Both the position numbers and the translations under genes were made by a program. Shown in pieces: positions 52,494 through 61,083 of a stretch of 64,000 nucleotides of DNA. Source of the DNA: Succinatimonas sp. CAG:777 (GTDB lineage Bacteria > Pseudomonadota > Gammaproteobacteria > Enterobacterales > Succinivibrionaceae); contig HF987957.1 in assembly GCA_000431835.1 (NCBI GenBank), forward strand, positions 28,649 to 92,648, given 5' to 3'. The notes under the pieces are model-generated. The model was given only the letters and a program-made list of their open reading frames with translations. It made no database searches and was not told the origin of the DNA. How positions within the stretch are numbered: position 1 is the first letter of the stretch; each line of letters opens with the position of its first letter.

Positions 52494-52928
52494 TTACTCA
52501 CTCCTCATTTGCTTTAATTTGTCTCTCATCCAGTCTCTTGAATCAAAAATCTTCTGATTGATCATTGCTATCGTCATGTACCTTACAACATTCCACGGAT
52601 GAGCCTCAAAAACGCTCAATCTGCGATGTTTGGCACGTTGGATGGATATACCCTTACAGAATGACCTGATGTCCCCTGCATCTTGTCCTTTGTGATAATA
52701 CCAGTGAAAGAATCTGTACAGCCCAGGACGTTCTTTTTTAAATTCACAGGTAACTGTTGCTATGATCTCTGCACTCTCCTCAGTGATAGCAGCATAACCA
52801 TGCTCTGTAGGAACAGTACCAGCTGATGGACAGCCTCTGCTAATTCTTGTCCATACTCCATAAGAATCTAACAGACGCTCAAAAGCATAATCATCATCCA
52901 GTGCGTCAAGAATTTCTTTAGTCAGCAT
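52494..52928 (-). CDS. Q-like late antitermination protein (tentative)
   Basis: 144 residues. AFERLLDSYGVWTRISRGCP resembles the LExWGxWxR-type start of Q antiterminators, followed by a helix-turn-helix-like part (SFCKGISIQRAKHRRLSVFEA). Position is right: last regulatory gene of the early operon, after RusA, before a promoter-terminator pair and the lysis genes. Similarity is weak, so another DUF1133-type regulator is possible. Overlaps RusA by 11 bp. Confidence 0.55.
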   Translation of the reverse strand: MLTKEILDALDDDYAFERLLDSYGVWTRISRGCPSAGTVPTEHGYAAITEESAEIIATVTCEFKKERPGLYRFFHWYYHKGQDAGDIRSFCKGISIQRAKHRRLSVFEAHPWNVVRYMTIAMINQKIFDSRDWMRDKLKQMRSE

Positions 52929-53331
52929 TTTCCAAACTCCACTCTTTCAAAGGATTGTGTTCATCAACAGCCCATACACCTACTCTTATGCCTGCAAGCT
53001 TCTTATCAGGCGATAACCTTCTGCAGATCAAAAACTCAATTAACGAATCATCATCATAAATACCTGCAAGCTTTAGCACATCACATACAGGCTTTGCCAT
53101 ATTATCTAGATCTCTCTTGCGTCTGTCTGGAAAAGTAATTTCCATATACACATAAACAGGCTCAGCATACGGCGCTTGAATTTCATTCTTAATCTTTCGT
53201 GCTTCAAACTCCATCCATTCACGATACTTAGGAGAATCTTTTATTCCAATGATCCTGCGTGTCATATTGATAACGTATGGTATCAGTCGTTGGTTAGCTG
53301 AAGGCGGTAAGGTCAAATCAATAAGCACCAT
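52918..53331 (-). CDS. RusA-family Holliday junction resolvase
   Basis: About 137 residues from ATG 53331 (MVLIDLTLPPSANQRL), with AAGGA 11 bases upstream; the frame is open to a GTG at 53340. LPPSANQRL at the N-terminus and RRKRDLDNMAKPVCDVLKLA with GIYDDDSLI hold the catalytic Asp residues of RusA. It cuts four-way junctions made during phage recombination. Overlaps the primase stop by 14 bp. Confidence 0.93.
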   Translation of the reverse strand: MVLIDLTLPPSANQRLIPYVINMTRRIIGIKDSPKYREWMEFEARKIKNEIQAPYAEPVYVYMEITFPDRRKRDLDNMAKPVCDVLKLAGIYDDDSLIEFLICRRLSPDKKLAGIRVGVWAVDEHNPLKEWSLENAD

Positions 53332-54448
53332 AGTCCACACTGTCCTTAATCAGCTTGTATTTAGTAAAAATAGACTGAACTCCTTCACTGTATGAATAGC
53401 TTTGACCATAATTCTGCAGATAAGTTAACATCCAATTTTTAAAATCAGCATAAAAGCTGTTAACCTGAATAGCATAAGCTCTTAATGTATCTTCGTTATA
53501 GCCCAAATCACGCATGTATTTGACAGTATTAACGAAACGTTCATCAACTTCTTTTTTCTTGTCTTCAGGAAGAACGTTATCAAACAACATTACTGCAGGA
53601 AGCAGATGCTCGTCCCCTGCTGCAATAATCATGTCATACAAATCGTATTCATACATGCTGTCCATATTGCATAGCTCATCAAGGGCAATGAGGCTTTTCA
53701 ACTTCTCGACTTCCTCATCCCATGCAAGAGGAATTGGCATATACTTCTTAACCGCCATACTCTTTAAAGTGGCAATGTACATGGTTGCAATATGCTGCAG
53801 TTCAAGATAATCAATTTCCGGCAGATCTTCAGGTCTGTAGTAAATTACAAACTTAGTTCCTGGATATTCTGAATATAGTGTTCCTGGTATTGAGTAAGCT
53901 CCAAAGACTGTAGCTACGTCTGACTTTAACTCTAAAGCATACTTAACCAGAGCGCCGTTTTTCTTTGGTACTAAAGGCTGAGGGCCTAAAACGCGAGGTA
54001 GTGTTTTGCCTTCAGGAATATTCTTTACTCTGAAAAAGATTTTTCCGCCTTTACCGCCACAGACAGTATAGAACTCAGGAAGAATTTTTTCTGAAGTTAG
54101 AAGGTTCATAAAATTCTTCATAGTCTCATCATCATAAAAATCACAGTCTAAGGCACATACATGGCTGTCACCCAAACGCAGATTGAGTGAGTTGCAACGA
54201 CCGCTGTTTATATCTTCATGTGTCCACTTAAGCAGTTGCTCTTTTGATGGTTCTTTCCATTTTCTGAGACTAGGAGCCTTAAAATGAGAAGGTATAACTG
54301 TCCATCCAATTGAAGCTAAACCATCAGCTGTTTTGTGCAGGGCAGAGGTAAGGTCACGCTCATTCATTGGCCTTTGCTTAGTGATAAGTTCCCCTGAGAT
54401 TTCATCAACCCCAGGCTCATTGATCATGATGTCTTTCATATAAATCAT
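53318..54448 (-). CDS. Prim-pol (AEP-type) primase
   Basis: 376 residues. Region about 40-210 reads as an archaeo-eukaryotic primase/polymerase: GWTVIPSHFKAPSLRKWKEP, the DxD metal motif CALDCDFYDD near 115, GGKGGKIFFRV near 145 and ELKSDVATVFGAYSIPG near 195. In usual prim-pols the second motif has a His (GGxGxHxxFR); a Lys stands there here. The C-terminal half is helical. It would make primers for the phage helicase next door. ATG 54448 follows AGGAGG. Between RusA and helicase. Confidence 0.78.
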   Translation of the reverse strand: MIYMKDIMINEPGVDEISGELITKQRPMNERDLTSALHKTADGLASIGWTVIPSHFKAPSLRKWKEPSKEQLLKWTHEDINSGRCNSLNLRLGDSHVCALDCDFYDDETMKNFMNLLTSEKILPEFYTVCGGKGGKIFFRVKNIPEGKTLPRVLGPQPLVPKKNGALVKYALELKSDVATVFGAYSIPGTLYSEYPGTKFVIYYRPEDLPEIDYLELQHIATMYIATLKSMAVKKYMPIPLAWDEEVEKLKSLIALDELCNMDSMYEYDLYDMIIAAGDEHLLPAVMLFDNVLPEDKKKEVDERFVNTVKYMRDLGYNEDTLRAYAIQVNSFYADFKNWMLTYLQNYGQSYSYSEGVQSIFTKYKLIKDSVDYGAY

Positions 54449-54459
54449 TGCATTACCTC

Positions 54460-56220
54460 CTATCTCTGAAGCGGTACTTTGTGGAGCAGGTTTACATTGC
54501 TGGTATTTGGCTGCATTGAAACACCGCGGTTAATCAATACTGTAGGTTCAGTGTTTTTGATGATATTAAAACCGCCTCCAACAGTTCTAATTGCTGTAAA
54601 TTCATTTTCACCAGCCTGACAGTAACGGCTTTTAGCAATATCAATCTGAAAGCGAGTTATATCTTTGGTGCCGTTATTTGTTTCAGGGATCATGATTAGA
54701 GACAGAGCTACATCATGAACAATACCTGAACCTCCGGCAATGTCATACATAGTTGGTTTGTTACTCGTCCCATTCTTTTTAGAAACAGGACGGCTTAACT
54801 GCACAAATGCAAGAGTTGCAAGATTGTTCTGTTCAGAAAGCCTTACCAGACGTTGCATCATGGCCTTGTTGCGTTCCCACATCTCACCTCGATATTTCAT
54901 CTCCAGAATTTGGAAATAATCAATGATTAGAAGATCAAGACCACCTGAGTACACAAGGCGTTTAACCTCATTCTCAACATCATAAATAGACATTCCACGA
55001 CCAGCCATGATAGTTAAACCGCTCTTAGAGATGGTATCTTCAAAGGCTTTTAAGTTCTGCTCAACAGGATAGCCATTCATGATTTGTTTTTGTGTGATAT
55101 TCTGGTCGGTGCACATCATACGAAAAGAGATAGACTGCGCGCTCATTTCAGCTGAGAACATAGCAACCTTAAGACCAACTAAAGCTGTACGTCTTGCAAT
55201 TTCACAGCCTAACCAGGTCTTACCTGCACCTGAGTAAGCACAAATGATAGAAGTTTCACCACGTCTAAAGCCGTTAAAGCGATCATCAAAGGCTTTATAC
55301 CCTGTTGTCACATACAGCTTTTTTCTTGTTGCAGGATTAGACAGTTCTGCAACTTCCTGAGAAGCAGCACGAGCAATTTCATTCTTTCTTAAAATGTCTT
55401 TTTTAAGCTCTAAACTGGTATCACGTTCAATTGAAGTTACAGCCTCTTTTAACTCTGCAATAGGCTTTTTAGCTCTGGCATCTTCAATAAGTTTTTGAGC
55501 GCGTTCAACGATGATAAGACGAACGCCAATATCACGCATATCCTTGTAATGCTTGATAACATCGTCATAAGAACATGCTGTAGATTTGCTGATAATTTTC
55601 TTGATGTCACTTTCTTTGATACTCTCATCTTTTGCCCAGGATATGAAAGTTTTGTAGTCCCATTTATGGACATAGCAGAACTTTCTGACAGCTTCCACAA
55701 TTTTTTGTTGTTCCTGAACAAAGAAATGGATATCAGAGCCTAAATCAGACAGGAAGATCTGACGTTCCTCGTCTTGAAAGGAATACAGCAAAGCACGTAT
55801 AATAAAGGAGCCTTCTGAGGCGCATTTATCATAGTCGCTTATGTCTTTTTCATTTAGTGGTTTAGTGACAGCAGAAGGCTCTTTTTTAATCTCAACATTC
55901 TTATTAAGCTTTCCTGTTTTCTCTTCTTTTTGAATTACACGCTTATAGCCATTTGCTTGTGCTGCAGTAATAATCGCACCAATACCAGCAATATGATTAC
56001 TCTTAAAAAACTCATTTCTCTCATGCTTTTCGTCTTCCTTTTTGCGGTTAGACGCATGAGATGCCCATGCCTGAGCAATCTTAAAAACAGCTTCGTTGTT
56101 AGGGTAATCTTTACCCAGAGCATTAAACACCATTACCCATGTATCACGGTTATTGGCATCAAGGTGCTCCAAGATCACTTCCAACTCATCATTGGAAGGC
56201 AAACTAATCGAAGAAGGCAT
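54460..56220 (-). CDS. DnaB-type replicative helicase with N-terminal PriCT-2-like domain
   Basis: 586 residues from ATG 56220 (AGGTG seven bases upstream). Residues about 10-90 (LDANNRDTWVMVFNALGKDY, then AFKIAQAW-type and IITAAQANGYKRV) resemble the PriCT_2 domain normally at the C-terminus of AEP primases. The C-terminal half is RecA-like: FRRGETSIICAYSGAGKTW (Walker A, about residue 320), AEMSAQSISFRM, and LDLLIIDYFQIL (Walker B). So the primase-helicase contact domain seems to be on the helicase. Start overlaps the initiator gene. Confidence 0.85.
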   Translation of the reverse strand: MPSSISLPSNDELEVILEHLDANNRDTWVMVFNALGKDYPNNEAVFKIAQAWASHASNRKKEDEKHERNEFFKSNHIAGIGAIITAAQANGYKRVIQKEEKTGKLNKNVEIKKEPSAVTKPLNEKDISDYDKCASEGSFIIRALLYSFQDEERQIFLSDLGSDIHFFVQEQQKIVEAVRKFCYVHKWDYKTFISWAKDESIKESDIKKIISKSTACSYDDVIKHYKDMRDIGVRLIIVERAQKLIEDARAKKPIAELKEAVTSIERDTSLELKKDILRKNEIARAASQEVAELSNPATRKKLYVTTGYKAFDDRFNGFRRGETSIICAYSGAGKTWLGCEIARRTALVGLKVAMFSAEMSAQSISFRMMCTDQNITQKQIMNGYPVEQNLKAFEDTISKSGLTIMAGRGMSIYDVENEVKRLVYSGGLDLLIIDYFQILEMKYRGEMWERNKAMMQRLVRLSEQNNLATLAFVQLSRPVSKKNGTSNKPTMYDIAGGSGIVHDVALSLIMIPETNNGTKDITRFQIDIAKSRYCQAGENEFTAIRTVGGGFNIIKNTEPTVLINRGVSMQPNTSNVNLLHKVPLQR

Positions 56221-57466
56221 CAAACATCACCTCTTTACCATATAATTCTTTATGCAATGGTTTAATTCCCAAAGCTATTTCCTGAGCTTCTTTGTTTAAG
56301 CATTGAGGATCAGTTGACCATGCATCAAACCATTGCTGACCCCAGTCAAACGCTCTTTCTTCATCAGTAGGAAAATCGCGGTTAGAGTCATAAGGTGTAT
56401 AGACGTCTTCACAATCACCTTTTATAACCTCGTACATGAGACGGTAAATATACCTTCCAAAATTCATATCATGCTTAACAGCACTAAAATACTGAGGGTA
56501 GTCATTGAATAAAACTTCAAGCACCTTAGAAGGACTGGTACGCTGTTTAATGATTTTCTTTATAGCAGGGAAAACAACATTCTCACCAAGATACTGCTCT
56601 ACATAATCAATAACTCTAGGTTTAAAGCCTTTAAAGTCATTAGGAACAGCAATATTCAGAAATTTACCTAATGGCGCCTTCTTAGGGTTCCAGCGTTTAA
56701 GTAGTGACTCAGCATAAATAGGAAAGCACTCATCGCCATACTTACCCATAAGACACAGCTCTCCTAAGTACGTGATATTAGTAGCCATCCATTGAGCCAG
56801 GTTATAACCTTCAGGATCTAAAGGCTCTTGAGTAAAGAGACAGTTACCCTCACTATCAACAGCCTCTTTAGGGTCATAGTTGAAAGGTATATATGAATCC
56901 AGTTGATTACCAGTTGCAGGATCATGCATAAAAATTTTTGAAATTGATCCTTCACTAAGATCATTTAAAATTTTTTTATAAATACTCTCCCTATATATAT
57001 CTATCTCTTCTTTCTTATATTCATACTTATGTATACACGTTTCGTTACCACTTCTGGTAATGTTTCGTTCATACTCTGTACACGTTTCGTTACCACTTCT
57101 AGTAACGTTTCGTTCACAGTTGCTTACGCAATTTGAATTATCAGAGTTTTCTGTGTTTAATTCTGAAGAAGCCTTTAATTCATCTATTGTAAATAGGATA
57201 TTGATTACTCTTCTCGCGCCTTTTTTTAAATCAACTTTTATCAAATTCAGATCTTCTAGTTCCTTAAAAGCTCTAATTATCTGAGGTTTGCTAAAACCAA
57301 CTTCATACTTGAGAAGAGAATTAGAGATCCTTACTTGCTTATTCTCACAACGTTTGGATAGACCAATAATCCTAGAAAGAATGTATTTAGATGTTAATTT
57401 CATTTTTCTGTATTCAGGCTTTAGATGCGCTGTTGGAATAAATACAGGATAAACTTCATCATTCAT
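56204..57466 (-). CDS. Phage replication initiator with winged-helix domain and internal repeats
   Basis: About 420 residues from ATG 57466 (AAGGA 7 bases upstream; TTG at 57487 is less likely). KLTSKYILSRIIGLSKRCEN and SLLKYEVGFSKPQIIRAFKE, then LEDLNLIKVDL, are the winged helix of phage O/RepA-type initiators. Near residue 120 the protein repeats ERNVTRSGNETC and ERNITRSGNETC, encoded by a 45-bp DNA repeat that contains four iteron-like sites. The C-terminal half (helicase contact) has no family I know. Lambda O also carries the origin inside its gene. Confidence 0.7.
   Translation of the reverse strand: MNDEVYPVFIPTAHLKPEYRKMKLTSKYILSRIIGLSKRCENKQVRISNSLLKYEVGFSKPQIIRAFKELEDLNLIKVDLKKGARRVINILFTIDELKASSELNTENSDNSNCVSNCERNVTRSGNETCTEYERNITRSGNETCIHKYEYKKEEIDIYRESIYKKILNDLSEGSISKIFMHDPATGNQLDSYIPFNYDPKEAVDSEGNCLFTQEPLDPEGYNLAQWMATNITYLGELCLMGKYGDECFPIYAESLLKRWNPKKAPLGKFLNIAVPNDFKGFKPRVIDYVEQYLGENVVFPAIKKIIKQRTSPSKVLEVLFNDYPQYFSAVKHDMNFGRYIYRLMYEVIKGDCEDVYTPYDSNRDFPTDEERAFDWGQQWFDAWSTDPQCLNKEAQEIALGIKPLHKELYGKEVMFDAFFD
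57034..57123. repeat. Iteron cluster inside the initiator gene, probable replication origin
   Basis: Two tandem 45-bp units (57034 and 57079). Within them GTTTCGTT occurs four times at 57039, 57062, 57084 and 57107, spaced 23, 22 and 23 bases; GTTACC-6-GGTAA stems lie inside. Next to it (56935-57030) the DNA is very AT-rich, as an unwinding element would be. Confidence 0.7.
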
Positions 57467-57476
57467 ATAGAAGTCC

Positions 57477-57686
57477 TTACTTAACAAGATCTTCAGGAAT
57501 ATTTTTCCAGCACTTCAAACGAGGAAAGCGTAGACGTAAGTATTTTGCCCACGGCATAGGTATGCCACGGTTAAGCCATTGCGAGATAGCACTAAGACCT
57601 ACATTACATGTATCAGCTAATTTCTTTCTACCAATTTCTTCAATTACTATCCTTGAATAATCAATAGAAATTTTTGAATTTATCAT
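57477..57686 (-). CDS. Cro-like repressor
   Basis: About 69 residues from ATG 57686 (TAAGG eight bases upstream; a TTG at 57704 is less likely). IGRKKLADTCNVGLSAISQW then LNRGIPMPWAKYLRLRFPRL is a helix-turn-helix of the YdaS/Cro type. It is the first gene of the leftward early operon, divergent from CI across a 155-bp switch region. It would shut CI synthesis during lytic growth. Confidence 0.83.
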   Translation of the reverse strand: MINSKISIDYSRIVIEEIGRKKLADTCNVGLSAISQWLNRGIPMPWAKYLRLRFPRLKCWKNIPEDLVK

Positions 57687-57726
57687 TTTATATACCTTAA
57701 TCAAAACTGTATTTCTATATATTATG

Positions 57727-57755
57727 ATTTTACAGTTGTTAATTTTTTAAAACAA
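57727..57755 (-). promoter_or_regulatory. Leftward early promoter with operator
   Basis: Minus strand: TTGTTT (57755-57750), 17-bp spacer, TAAAAT (57732-57727). The operator AACAACTGTA (minus-strand read of 57731-57740) overlaps the -10, the same geometry as in the rightward promoter. It serves cro and the replication genes. Confidence 0.75.
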
Positions 57756-57841
57756 GTAAAAATATAATAAAATTTAACAAAAGTGAAATTAAGATTGACC
57801 GATATAAACAAAAGAAAAACTGTATATTGGAGATTAAAATT

Positions 57842-58528
57842 ATGTCTCAACTAAAAGATAGATTAGCTGAAGCTTTATCGTATGCTAATTTAAACGCTAA
57901 AGAACTAGCAGATATAGCAAAGATTTCTCCTGCAACCCTCAGTCATTACAAAAATGGCAGATCAACTAAATTATCAGCAGAAATTGCCCAAAAGATTGCA
58001 GATGCTCTTGGTATAAATGTCGAATGGCTTGTCACTGGCGAAGGCAATATGATTAAGCCTAACATCATCTCTTTAGATAGTGCAGATTCAGATAAACTCC
58101 CTGCAGGCTTCGTCCAAATTCCTGAATATAAGATTTGCTTTGGTGCTGGTGAAGCTGAAGAACCAACATACGAAGAAATCCAAGATTGCGTACCAGCCTA
58201 TTTTAGATCTTCATTCTTTTCAGATAGAGGTATAAATCCTAAGAATTGTAGAAGGTTTAAAGTCATTGGTGACTCTATGATTCCGCTCATCAATAGTGGC
58301 GATTATATTACTGTTGATTGTACGCCCCAAGATTACATCGAGAACAACCAAATCTATGCCCTTGTATTTGATCACTCCTTAAGAGTTAAAAGACTAATTA
58401 AATCATTTAAAACTCTAACTATACGTTCAGATAATCAAATATATCCTGATGAAGTGCTGACTTTAGAAGAAGCAGCACAAATGATTCACATCATTGGAAA
58501 AGTAATAGAGCGCTCAGGCTCTGTATAA
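57842..58528 (+). CDS. cI: CI-like repressor with S24 self-cleavage domain
   Basis: About 228 residues from ATG 57842 (GGAG ten bases upstream; an upstream TTG at 57827 would add five residues). Residues 1-65 are an XRE-type helix-turn-helix (LNAKELADIAKISPATLSHY). The C-terminal peptidase S24 part has FKVIGDSMIPLINSGDYI with the catalytic Ser145 and SLRVKRLI with Lys183; an Ala102-Gly103 bond in CFGAGEAEE is the cleavage site. RecA after DNA damage would trigger cleavage and induction. All key residues are present, so the switch looks intact. Confidence 0.94.
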   Translation: MSQLKDRLAEALSYANLNAKELADIAKISPATLSHYKNGRSTKLSAEIAQKIADALGINVEWLVTGEGNMIKPNIISLDSADSDKLPAGFVQIPEYKICFGAGEAEEPTYEEIQDCVPAYFRSSFFSDRGINPKNCRRFKVIGDSMIPLINSGDYITVDCTPQDYIENNQIYALVFDHSLRVKRLIKSFKTLTIRSDNQIYPDEVLTLEEAAQMIHIIGKVIERSGSV

Positions 58529-58554
58529 AGCAATCCATTAAGCTATTCAAGAAG

Positions 58555-58581
58555 GTTGTTACTTAGGTGACAACTTTTTTT
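58555..58581 (+). terminator. Intrinsic terminator of cI
   Basis: GTTGTTAC (58555-58562), TTAG loop, GTGACAAC (58567-58574), then a T-run. Confidence 0.88.
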
Positions 58582-58673
58582 ATTCTCACTCCTTCTTTCT
58601 CCTATCTAAAAAAAATCAAATTTTTTGTAAACAAAATTAAAAGAAATTTCAAAAATATAGCATTTATTCATTT

Positions 58674-58720
58674 TACAACTGTTAATTTTTAATTGATATT
58701 TGCAAATACAACTGTAAAAT
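58674..58720 (+). promoter_or_regulatory. Rightward early promoter with two operators
   Basis: -35 TTGATA (58693-58698), 16-bp spacer, -10 TAAAAT (58715-58720). Operators TACAACTGTTA (58674-58684) and TACAACTGTA (58707-58716) lie just before the -35 and over the -10. The flanks match the leftward site nearly base for base (TTTTACAnnTGTTAATTTTT). Confidence 0.8.
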
Positions 58721-58789
58721 ACAAATATATAGTTTGAAATAAGAAATTAAACTTTATTAAATAATAATTAACATTTGGGAGACAACACC

Positions 58790-58909
58790 ATGAAGGAGTT
58801 TTCAGTTTTAAGAGCGCACCTTTTAGGCTTTGCGATTGCCCTGTTTGTTGTTCTTGCATTTTTTGGAGCTGAAAACTTTTTTGCTCTGATTGATGGTTTG
58901 CTTTTTTAA
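58790..58909 (+). CDS. 39-residue single-pass membrane peptide
   Basis: MKEFSVLRAHLLGFAIALFV then VLAFFGAENFFALIDGLLF: one membrane helix with a short charged N-terminus. ATG after TGGGAG at proper spacing, TAA 12 bases before the next gene. First gene of the rightward early operon, a place where lambdoid phages keep small inhibitors such as Kil. Function unknown. Confidence 0.65.
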   Translation: MKEFSVLRAHLLGFAIALFVVLAFFGAENFFALIDGLLF

Positions 58910-58921
58910 GGAGATTTTTCA

Positions 58922-60007
58922 GTGATTGATTTTAACGAATTTGCTTTAACCCCTGATGATTTGATTTTGCATCATGAACGTGTGGCACGTATTGAAGCTT
59001 CAATTAAGCCAGGTATGACACCTTATCAGCTGTGGCAGTATCGCAGACAGGAATCACTTGGTGGTTCTGATATTGGCACTCTTATGGGGCTAAATAAGTA
59101 CACAACTCCTCATCAGTTATGGCTTGAGAAAACAGGTCGTGTACAGCCATGGAGTGGTAATGCTGCTACTCACTGGGGACAGATTTTAGAGCCCGTAATT
59201 GCTAAAGAGTATGAGGAAGTTTCAGGTCAGAAACTAGTTCTATGTGATGGATTGCAGATATCTCAAATTCCTTATCTAGTAGGTTCACCTGACCGCATTG
59301 TGCTTGATCCAGCAGATCAGACTAAAGCTGTAGCTATCTGGGAAGGTAAGACTACTAGAGGCAACACCGCAACTGATGATATTGACGAAGACGGTCGTGC
59401 AATCATGCTGTGGGGCAAAGGTGATGTCTATGACGAGGCTCATAACCTCGTACAGGCTGATAGTCAAATCCCTGACTCATACCTGTTACAAGTTCACACT
59501 TACATGCTTTTAACTGGAATTTATACAACAAAACTAAGCTGCTTACTTTCCACCTCAGATTTTAGAACCTACACAATTGATTTTGATGAAGAGCTGGCAC
59601 TTGAGATCTTAAAACAGGCTCGAGAGTGGTGGGTAAGACACATCTTACATGATGAAGAGCCTATGCGTACTGAGCGCGACTTAAAGCATATTCAGCAGGA
59701 GCCTACTAAGGTTGTTGCCTCAGATGACATAAAACAAAAACTCATTCAGTTTGATGCTTTAAAGAAAGACGCAAAAGCATTGGATACAAAGATTCAGTCA
59801 TTAAAAGACGAAATCATCAACTTCGTAGGTACCAATGAAACCATTGTAGACAAAGACATGAAAGTTCTTTGTTCATACAAGTATCAGCATGGCAGAACTT
59901 ATATCAATAAAGACAAGTTAATGCTTATCAATCCTGATGCATATCAGCAGTGCTTAGCTGAGTACCAGGGCACAAGAGTTTTACGTTTATCCAAAGCTAA
60001 GAAATAA
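58922..60007 (+). CDS. YqaJ-family viral recombinase/exonuclease
   Basis: 361 residues starting with GTG at 58922 after AAGGAG. YRRQESLGGSDIGTLMGLNK near residue 40, LVGSPDRIVLDP at about 120 and VAIWEGKTTRG at about 138 are the metal-binding core of the YqaJ/lambda-exo nuclease fold; LQVHTYMLLTG follows. The C-terminal part (250-330) is a coiled coil. It resects DNA ends to make single strands for the annealing protein next door. Confidence 0.92.
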   Translation: MIDFNEFALTPDDLILHHERVARIEASIKPGMTPYQLWQYRRQESLGGSDIGTLMGLNKYTTPHQLWLEKTGRVQPWSGNAATHWGQILEPVIAKEYEEVSGQKLVLCDGLQISQIPYLVGSPDRIVLDPADQTKAVAIWEGKTTRGNTATDDIDEDGRAIMLWGKGDVYDEAHNLVQADSQIPDSYLLQVHTYMLLTGIYTTKLSCLLSTSDFRTYTIDFDEELALEILKQAREWWVRHILHDEEPMRTERDLKHIQQEPTKVVASDDIKQKLIQFDALKKDAKALDTKIQSLKDEIINFVGTNETIVDKDMKVLCSYKYQHGRTYINKDKLMLINPDAYQQCLAEYQGTRVLRLSKAKK

Positions 60008-60018
60008 GGGAAAAGAAT

Positions 60019-61032
60019 ATGTTTACTAATTTTGCTACAGGCGCTCAGCCAATTAACCATCAGCCAAATGAAATGGCAAATTATGGACAGACTAACAACG
60101 CATTTCAGCCACAGCTACAGGCACAACCTCAACCACAGGTTAAGCCACAGTTACAGGCACAACCTCAGATTGTGTCTGATGAGGAGAAGAAGTTAGATCT
60201 TCAATCCCCTTTTGCCAAAGTTAAGAGTGATTTTGCTTTTAACTCTAAAGCAAATAAGACTGAGACTGACAGCATTGATATGACCTCAGCATCAAACGGC
60301 TTTACCAAGCTACCAACTGACTTTGAAGGTGCTCGTGAGTATGCAAAGTACATTTCAAGCTCTCAGTTAGTTCCTGCTGCTATGCGTTCAACTCCTGATT
60401 GTGACCGCTCTGCAGATACTTTCTTAATTATTCAAAAAGGCAATCGTCTAGGTCTGCTTCCAGCTGATGCTCTACAGATGATCTACATCTTAGGTGGTCG
60501 CACTTCAATGAGCGTTAAGGCTAAAGCCGGTATCTGCAGAAAGTATGGTACATGGACAACTACCTTTGACGGATTGAATGCTACAGCTAAAGTTGAAGGC
60601 TATCGCTTTGACCGTCCTAATCAGAAAGAGTCATTTACCTACACAGGTACAGATGCTGCTATTGCAGGAAAAATGGAAAAAGACACAAACGGTGTGTGGG
60701 TAGGAACTCAGGCAACCTGGAAAACAATGTGGCCTGATATGTTGCGCGCTCGTGCTTTATCTCATTTCTTAGATCAGGTTTTCCCTGACGTTGTTGGTGG
60801 CTTCGTTGATGAGACATACGACCTTGATATTGAGAATGATACCAAGACAGCAACTGGCAATAAAGAAAAGGCAGAACAGCTAATCAAGAAGGCACGTTCA
60901 AAGAAGTCAACAGTTCAAACAGCTTCTAAAGAGATGCCTTCTCTAGTGATTAAACACGAAGAACCAAAGGTTACTGCAGTTCAGAACCCTGACACTGTAG
61001 CACCAGATACTAATGGTGAACCACCTTTTTAA
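60019..61032 (+). CDS. RecT-like single-strand annealing protein
   Basis: 337 residues. After a Gln/Pro-rich disordered N-terminus (QAQPQPQVKPQLQAQPQ-like, residues about 30-55), the annealing domain from about 95 includes SADTFLIIQKGNRLGLLPAD and SVKAKAGICRKYG, and ends MLRARALSHFLDQVFPDVVG, the RecT superfamily hallmark. The C-terminus has Lys-rich and Glu-rich tails. It pairs with YqaJ as in Red/ET recombination. Confidence 0.87.
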   Translation: MFTNFATGAQPINHQPNEMANYGQTNNAFQPQLQAQPQPQVKPQLQAQPQIVSDEEKKLDLQSPFAKVKSDFAFNSKANKTETDSIDMTSASNGFTKLPTDFEGAREYAKYISSSQLVPAAMRSTPDCDRSADTFLIIQKGNRLGLLPADALQMIYILGGRTSMSVKAKAGICRKYGTWTTTFDGLNATAKVEGYRFDRPNQKESFTYTGTDAAIAGKMEKDTNGVWVGTQATWKTMWPDMLRARALSHFLDQVFPDVVGGFVDETYDLDIENDTKTATGNKEKAEQLIKKARSKKSTVQTASKEMPSLVIKHEEPKVTAVQNPDTVAPDTNGEPPF

Positions 61033-61083
61033 ACACTGATTTATTTGAATTTTAACTTTTAATTTTAAAGAAGGAACTAAAAA

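Noticed and set aside
53514..53810. 98-codon plus-strand frame inside the prim-pol gene
   Set aside because: Antisense shadow, no start signal.
57034..57123. 45-bp repeats as a CRISPR array
   Set aside because: Only two units, no spacers, no cas genes; they fit iterons within a coding gene.
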